Of a stretch of DNA of 64,000 nucleotides, positions 59,475 through 64,000 are shown piece by piece. The notes beneath the pieces are model-generated. The model did no database searches, was not told the origin of the DNA, and worked only from the letters and a program-made list of their open reading frames with translations. Origin of the DNA: Cryptomeria japonica (Eukaryota; Streptophyta; Pinopsida; Cupressales; Cupressaceae); the NCBI RefSeq assembly GCF_030272615.1, contig NC_081405.1, positions 154,609,613-154,673,612 of the forward strand, read 5' to 3'. The stretch's first letter is position 1; each line of letters opens with the position of its first letter. The position numbers were made by a program, and so were the translations under genes.

Positions 59475-59690
59475 TGTTGGATATTCCATCATTTAGCACA
59501 TAGATAGGTTGTTCAGAGTTTGTTTTATGTTCCTTATTATTGGTATGTAAACTTAGTATATTCATTTAGTTTTTTTGTAGCTTGTTGAACCTGTAAGTGC
59601 TAGATATAGCACATGGTTTCAATCATATTTGTGTATAAATACTCTTCTTAATACAATATGAAGGCAATCTTTTGGGATTCAATCTTCTGA
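59475..59690 (+). repeat. Copia 2 3' LTR (216 bp)
   Basis: Partner of 54,105-54,320. It is preceded by the purine-rich TAATAAGGAGTGAA (59,461-59,474), a decayed polypurine tract. Confidence 0.9.
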
Positions 59691-61350
59691 TAATCGCATG
59701 TAAAGATAGTATGAGTCCTAAATCAAATTGGACTATACTATTGAATAAGTCAAAGTAGGTTGAGAATTCCTTTTTTTACTCAAGGATTCTCTCTATATAA
59801 AGTCCAAAGATCCTTATTGTAAACAAGGATCTTTAATTTATGCATCAAAAATCTGCTAGTTTGAGGAGCAATTTGAGACTTTGAGCTTAAGTTGTAAATC
59901 AAAATTTTTAATCAATATAGAAAGAAGATTGGCATCCAACTTTTGTTTTGGATTCAGTGTGTAGATTAAGTGAGATTGTTCTTATGTCATTCTTGTTTCG
60001 TCATCTTATATCAGTTGAATTGTACATTGTAGTGAAGGTATTTATTTAAAGAGATTCAAATCTAATTTTGTACTTTGTGCTACACTATTCTGATTGAAAG
60101 TATTGTTATGAAATTGATAATAATTGTGTTATTTTTGTTATCAATTTAGAGTAGTTAAATTTAGGTGTGTGTGAGTCTTTGTATTGCACGCTCTTCACAA
60201 TATTGTTAATTTGATCAATTGATGGAAACAACAAAAGAATTTGAGCTTGCGTTAGTTTCTGGTTCTTAGTCATTAGGATTTGCTAGTACACTTTTCAGTT
60301 ATATTTACGTCTAACTATTTTGGATACAGATTATTGTGATGCAAATTAGTATCAAGTTGTAATAAGAAGAAAGTCTATTATGAAATACGAGAATATCTAG
60401 AGAAAATCTATCCTGAAGTAAGAGGGTAAGATAAATTGTAACACCCATAGAATAAGTTAGTGAATATAGTGTACTTTAGATACTAGTTGTTAAAGTACCA
60501 CAAGAAGGAAATTTCCCCTTTGTGAGGAGAGATATTATCTCACCATAATTGTGGTTGAATCTACCATTTTGTAATCAATCGCTTGATTATAAAATATTCA
60601 CCCAACAGAGCACCAGAGCAACATTCTACCAATGATTTCTTTTATGTTTTAGACATTAATTTTTTATTTTCTTTCAGCCATATGATATGTCATAGGATGC
60701 AATTAATTGCTTGTGGTCTACCAATTATTAACCAATAGAATTTAAATAAGGTTATATAAGTTCAAATCTATAGTGTATTTTTTTCCTAGTAAATGAAATC
60801 AATTTCACTCTCAAATATAGTATTTGATTAGGAAGGAAGGTAATGGAGTTTTTTCTTGGTCCATTTTAACATTAAATGCACCTATTTTGGTGGTTGGGAG
60901 GGATTTAGGTGGAAGTTTGACAAGAGTTTGAGAGACTTTATTGAAATTAGAGGTAAAGAAACATTAGAAAGAGTAATAATGATTGTGAAATTAGAGGTAA
61001 AGAAACATTAGAAAGAGTAATAATGATTACAAGTGTAGGTCCCTACAAATTTATACACTTGTAACTAGGGGAAAATATTATAAATTTAACTTTTAGACAA
61101 ATGTTGGAAGAAGAAACACTTATTTTTATGTTATTTATTCTTTCATTTGTGAGGTGAATCTTATTTTTCCTAATTTAGGTTTCATCCTCTAATTGAATAT
61201 GTACTTGCATACTTGAGTTGATATATTTTCCTATTTGTGATAAGATGATACCTTGTAGCCTTTATAAAATCACTTTTATATAAATCTCCTTCTGTTTCCC
61301 AAAACTTTGAGAAACTTTGATAAGATGATACCTTGTAGCCTTTAACTATC
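59691..61350. other. Non-coding between copia 2 and LINE
   Basis: No coding sequence found. CTCTATATAAAGTCC near 59,790 is a TATA-like motif followed by TTGTAAACAAGGATC, so part of an old LTR could lie here, split by copia 2; no partner is visible. A 26-bp phrase, GATAAGATGATACCTTGTAGCCTTTA, occurs at 61,239 and 61,319, and a 44-bp tandem duplication at 60,942. In between nothing stands out. Confidence 0.5.
60942..61029. repeat. Tandem duplication, two copies of 44 bp
   Basis: TGAAATTAGAGGTAAAGAAA and the following 24 bases occur twice without a gap (60,942 and 60,986), identical by eye. Confidence 0.9.
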
Positions 61351-63759
61351 TTAGCTTTTTTGCTCAAAGTTTTGAGAAATTTTGGTTTCTCTGAAAGCTG
61401 GTGTAAATGGATCAAGAGTTGTATTTCTATTGCTTCATTTTCTGTCATCATTAATGGAACTCCCTTTGGATACTTTTCTTCAACCCAGGGTGTTAGACAA
61501 GGAGATCCTTTATCTCCTTTCTTATTTATCATTATGGCAGAAGCTTTTAGTCGATTGGTTATTAAGCAAAGGGATCTGGGCTTTTGGCAAGGGGTTTTAA
61601 TTCCTAATTCTGATATTTCAGTCACTCATAACCTTTTTGCTAATGATACACTTTTATTTGGGTCTTCTTCTATTCAAGAGGCTACTCATATTAAATTTAT
61701 TCTAGATACTTATACTGTTGGATCTGGCCAACAAATTAGCCCCCATAAATCCAAGATCTTCATTTTTAATACTCCTCAGTTGGTGGCTGATAGACTTGTG
61801 AATATCTTAGGTTTCCCAGTAGACTACCTTCCTTCTACCTATTTGGGGATTCCTTTCTTTATGGGATCTGCTAAGTCTTCTTTTTGGAATTCAGTTATTG
61901 AGAGACTTAAATCTGGTATTTCTGCTTGGAAGGCTAGGTGGTTGTCTCTTTTAGGTAGGATACTTCTCATTAAAATGGTCCTATCTGTCATTCCGAATTA
62001 CTATATCGCATTTCTTCAAGCTCCCAGAGCAATCATCTCCCAAATTGAAAAGATTATTCAATCTTTTCTTTGGAAAAATAACATGACAGAAGATAAAAAG
62101 ATTTCACTAATTTCTTTGACCAAGATGTCTCTTTCCAAGCAAGCTGGTGGTGCTGGGATTCAGGACTTATCTAAAAGAAATAGGGATTTTGGGGGCAAAC
62201 TAGTTTGGTCTATGTATACTAAGCCCCAATCTTTGTTGTGCCAAATTATGCAGGCTAAGTAATTGGATTCCCAGAATCCTGGTAGGATCTTCACAATTTC
62301 TAATCCTCCACAGGGGTCTGCTATTTGGGACTTTATGATCTTATGTAGGGAAGTGGTCTCTAATTTTCTTTCCTAGCAGGTCCATTCGGGGGAGGATATT
62401 ATTTTTTAGAAATACTCCTGGAATGGCTTTCTCGCTCTTTCGCAGCATGATTCTCTTGCTTCTGTTTCAGTTGTTCTTTCTCAATCATGGGGAGTTAGAT
62501 TGGTTGATTATGTAGATAGTGTTGATCTGTTTTCTCACAAGGTCTCGTGGAAGGATCCCTCTACTCTTCCACTATCCTTGAAGGAAATTCAAAATTTTAA
62601 ATCTGTTTTGCAAGACTGAGTGGCTTTCCTTTCTAACATCAAAGATCAACTTATTTGGTGCCCTTCTAAATTGATAAACTACTATGTTAAAGAAGGATAT
62701 TTTGCTGTTCAATAAATGGCCAATCAAAATGCTCCTCATCGTGCCTTTTTGTTCTGTTGGAATAATTCAGTATTACCTAAAGCTGGTATTTTTTCCTGGC
62801 TCGCGCTGCAAAATAGAATTTTGACTAGTGATCGTTTAGTCAAATTTAATATTGCAGCCTCTTTTTCTTGTGTCTTATGTGGTAAAGCTCTTGAAGATGT
62901 CAATCATCTTTTTCTTCATTGTGAGTTTGTGAGTAGTTGTTGGCATTTTGTCCTCCAAAAGTTATCTCTTTCATTCCCTTTACCTTTATCTTTATGGGAC
63001 ATGTTTCAGTCTTGGCCAGTTTTGTATTCATCTTCTCTATTTGCTTGTTTGTGGTTTATAATTCCCTCTTCAGTCATATGGGCCATTTGGTGGGAAAGAA
63101 ACAATCGCATTTTTAGATGTGACTCATCAGATTTATTGGTTGTTCTTGGGATTTTGGAAAGAAGTATTATTGAGAAAGTTAATGCTCATGTTCAAAAATA
63201 TTTTAATATGAATTCAAAGTTCTCTTCTTGGGATAATTTTATGATTTCTTCTTGGAAAAGTATCATTATTCCTATATCACCCGCCTTTCCAAGGATTCGG
63301 AAAACACCTATAGATAGAAATTCCATAAAATGGCATCGTCCTAATGCCCCTTTTTGTAAATTGAATTTTGATGGATCCTCCCGTGGAAATCCTGGTGATT
63401 CAGGAATAGGGATAGTTTTTTGTGATCATTTGGGTTCTTTATTAGCATTAAAAGCTATGCCAATTTCTTCTGGCACAAATAATATGGCCGAGGCTTGTGC
63501 TCTTTTAGAAGGTCTTGTTATGGCTAAGGATTTGAATTTCAAATACCTTCATATTGAAGGTGATTCAACTATTGTCATTAATGCTTGTAAGGCAAGAAAA
63601 GCTGATAATTGGCATTTCTGATATATTCTTGAACAAATATGGACTCTTCTTGATACGTTTGAGCACCTCATCATCTCACATGTTTATCATGAAGGTAATA
63701 CATTGGTTGATTGCCTCGCTAATATGGGTCGTGACAAAACTGTTATTGATTCCTCTTGA
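61351..63759 (+). pseudogene. LINE (non-LTR retrotransposon) ORF2, 5'-truncated, with RNase H
   Basis: A single frame from about 61,351 to 63,759. The C-terminal half of reverse transcriptase: LLKVLRNFGFSESWCKWI, GTPFGYFSSTQGVRQGDPLS, then NLFANDTLLF where the catalytic FADD reads FAND, then YLGIPFFMG. A zinc-binding linker: SWLALQNRILTSDRL, FSCVLCGKALEDVNHLFLHC. RNase H: LNFDGSSRGNPGDSGIG, NNMAEACALLEGL, IEGDSTIVI, VYHEGNTLVDCLANMG, with the catalytic D, E and D present. Stops at 62,260, about 62,376, 62,407, 62,618, 62,713 and 63,619, without frameshifts. Endonuclease and the first RT motifs are missing, as in 5'-truncated insertions. Plant LINEs with a C-terminal RNase H are known. Confidence 0.9.
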
Positions 63760-64000
63760 TTGGGGTGTGATTTGATGAGCTTCCCAAACCCATTAAGTAT
63801 AGCCTGTAGAGAGTCGAGTATTTAATCTTTCTTATTATATGATTGCTCATTTATACGAGTTGATATTCTCTTCTCTTGGTGAGGTATTTCTTTTCATAAT
63901 TCCATTTGCTTTTGATTTGAGGTACTTTGCTTTACTCGATCATCACTTGGCATTCATTAATGATGAGTTGGTTGTTATTGATGTTGTTCGTGTGTTTGGT
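63760..64000 (+). other. LINE 3' region, runs to window end
   Basis: Non-coding AT-rich sequence after the last LINE stop. No poly-A tail is reached inside the window, so the LINE 3' end lies outside or was lost. Confidence 0.5.

Larger units (their letters stand above)
54105..59690 (+). mobile_element. Ty1/copia element 2, short LTRs
   Basis: 5.59 kb with two LTRs of 216 bp each (54,105-54,320 and 59,475-59,690), a primer site and gag-pol on the plus strand. By eye the LTRs differ at roughly 10% of bases, suggesting an old insertion. No clear site duplication: ATTAA before and TAATC after do not match. Confidence 0.9.

Overview
The window is plant nuclear DNA made almost entirely of nested retrotransposons. 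I found no host gene, tRNA, rRNA or CRISPR array. All coding sequence is decayed plant mobile-element coding: Ty3/gypsy of several lineages, Ty1/copia, and one LINE. The depth of nesting, LTRs of 1-2 kb, AT-rich sequence and heavy stop-codon decay suggest a large, repeat-rich seed-plant genome such as a gymnosperm. The species cannot be told from the sequence.

Layout, left nest (about 1-22,255). The background is broken minus-strand Ty3/gypsy pol (2,161-3,507 and 19,499-19,767) next to a palindrome-rich repeat I call P. A Ty1/copia element on the minus strand (3,508-19,493, duplicated site GAATT/AAATT) sits inside that pol. A chromodomain Ty3/gypsy element on the plus strand (8,121-16,953, perfect site duplication CTTAC) sits inside the copia element between its protease and integrase.

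Layout, right nest (22,251-50,721). A second copy of P is split by element B, a Tat-like Ty3/gypsy element (22,256-50,716, site ACTTG on both sides). B has two RNase H domains, an integrase and an antisense reading frame resembling a plant mobile domain. Inside B is element D (32,455-49,363, minus strand), which has gag and protease but no polymerase. Inside the gag of D is element C (37,246-47,183, plus strand, site ATATA on both sides), Athila-like with a tRNA-Asp-type primer site and a long third reading frame. The nest is therefore P > B > D > C.

Right flank (50,722-64,000). It holds the rest of the split P copy, an integrase C-terminal fragment, the probable C-terminal half of an unidentified accessory protein, a short-LTR copia element (54,105-59,690), a stretch with small tandem duplications, and a 5'-truncated LINE with RNase H that runs to the window end.

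Most stop codons fall where CAG, CAA or CGA would keep the frame, the pattern expected from C-to-T decay of methylated DNA. The points most worth a second look are the antisense plant-mobile-domain frame in B, the palindrome-rich repeat P, the accessory protein whose two apparent halves lie on opposite strands, and the gag-protease-only element D.
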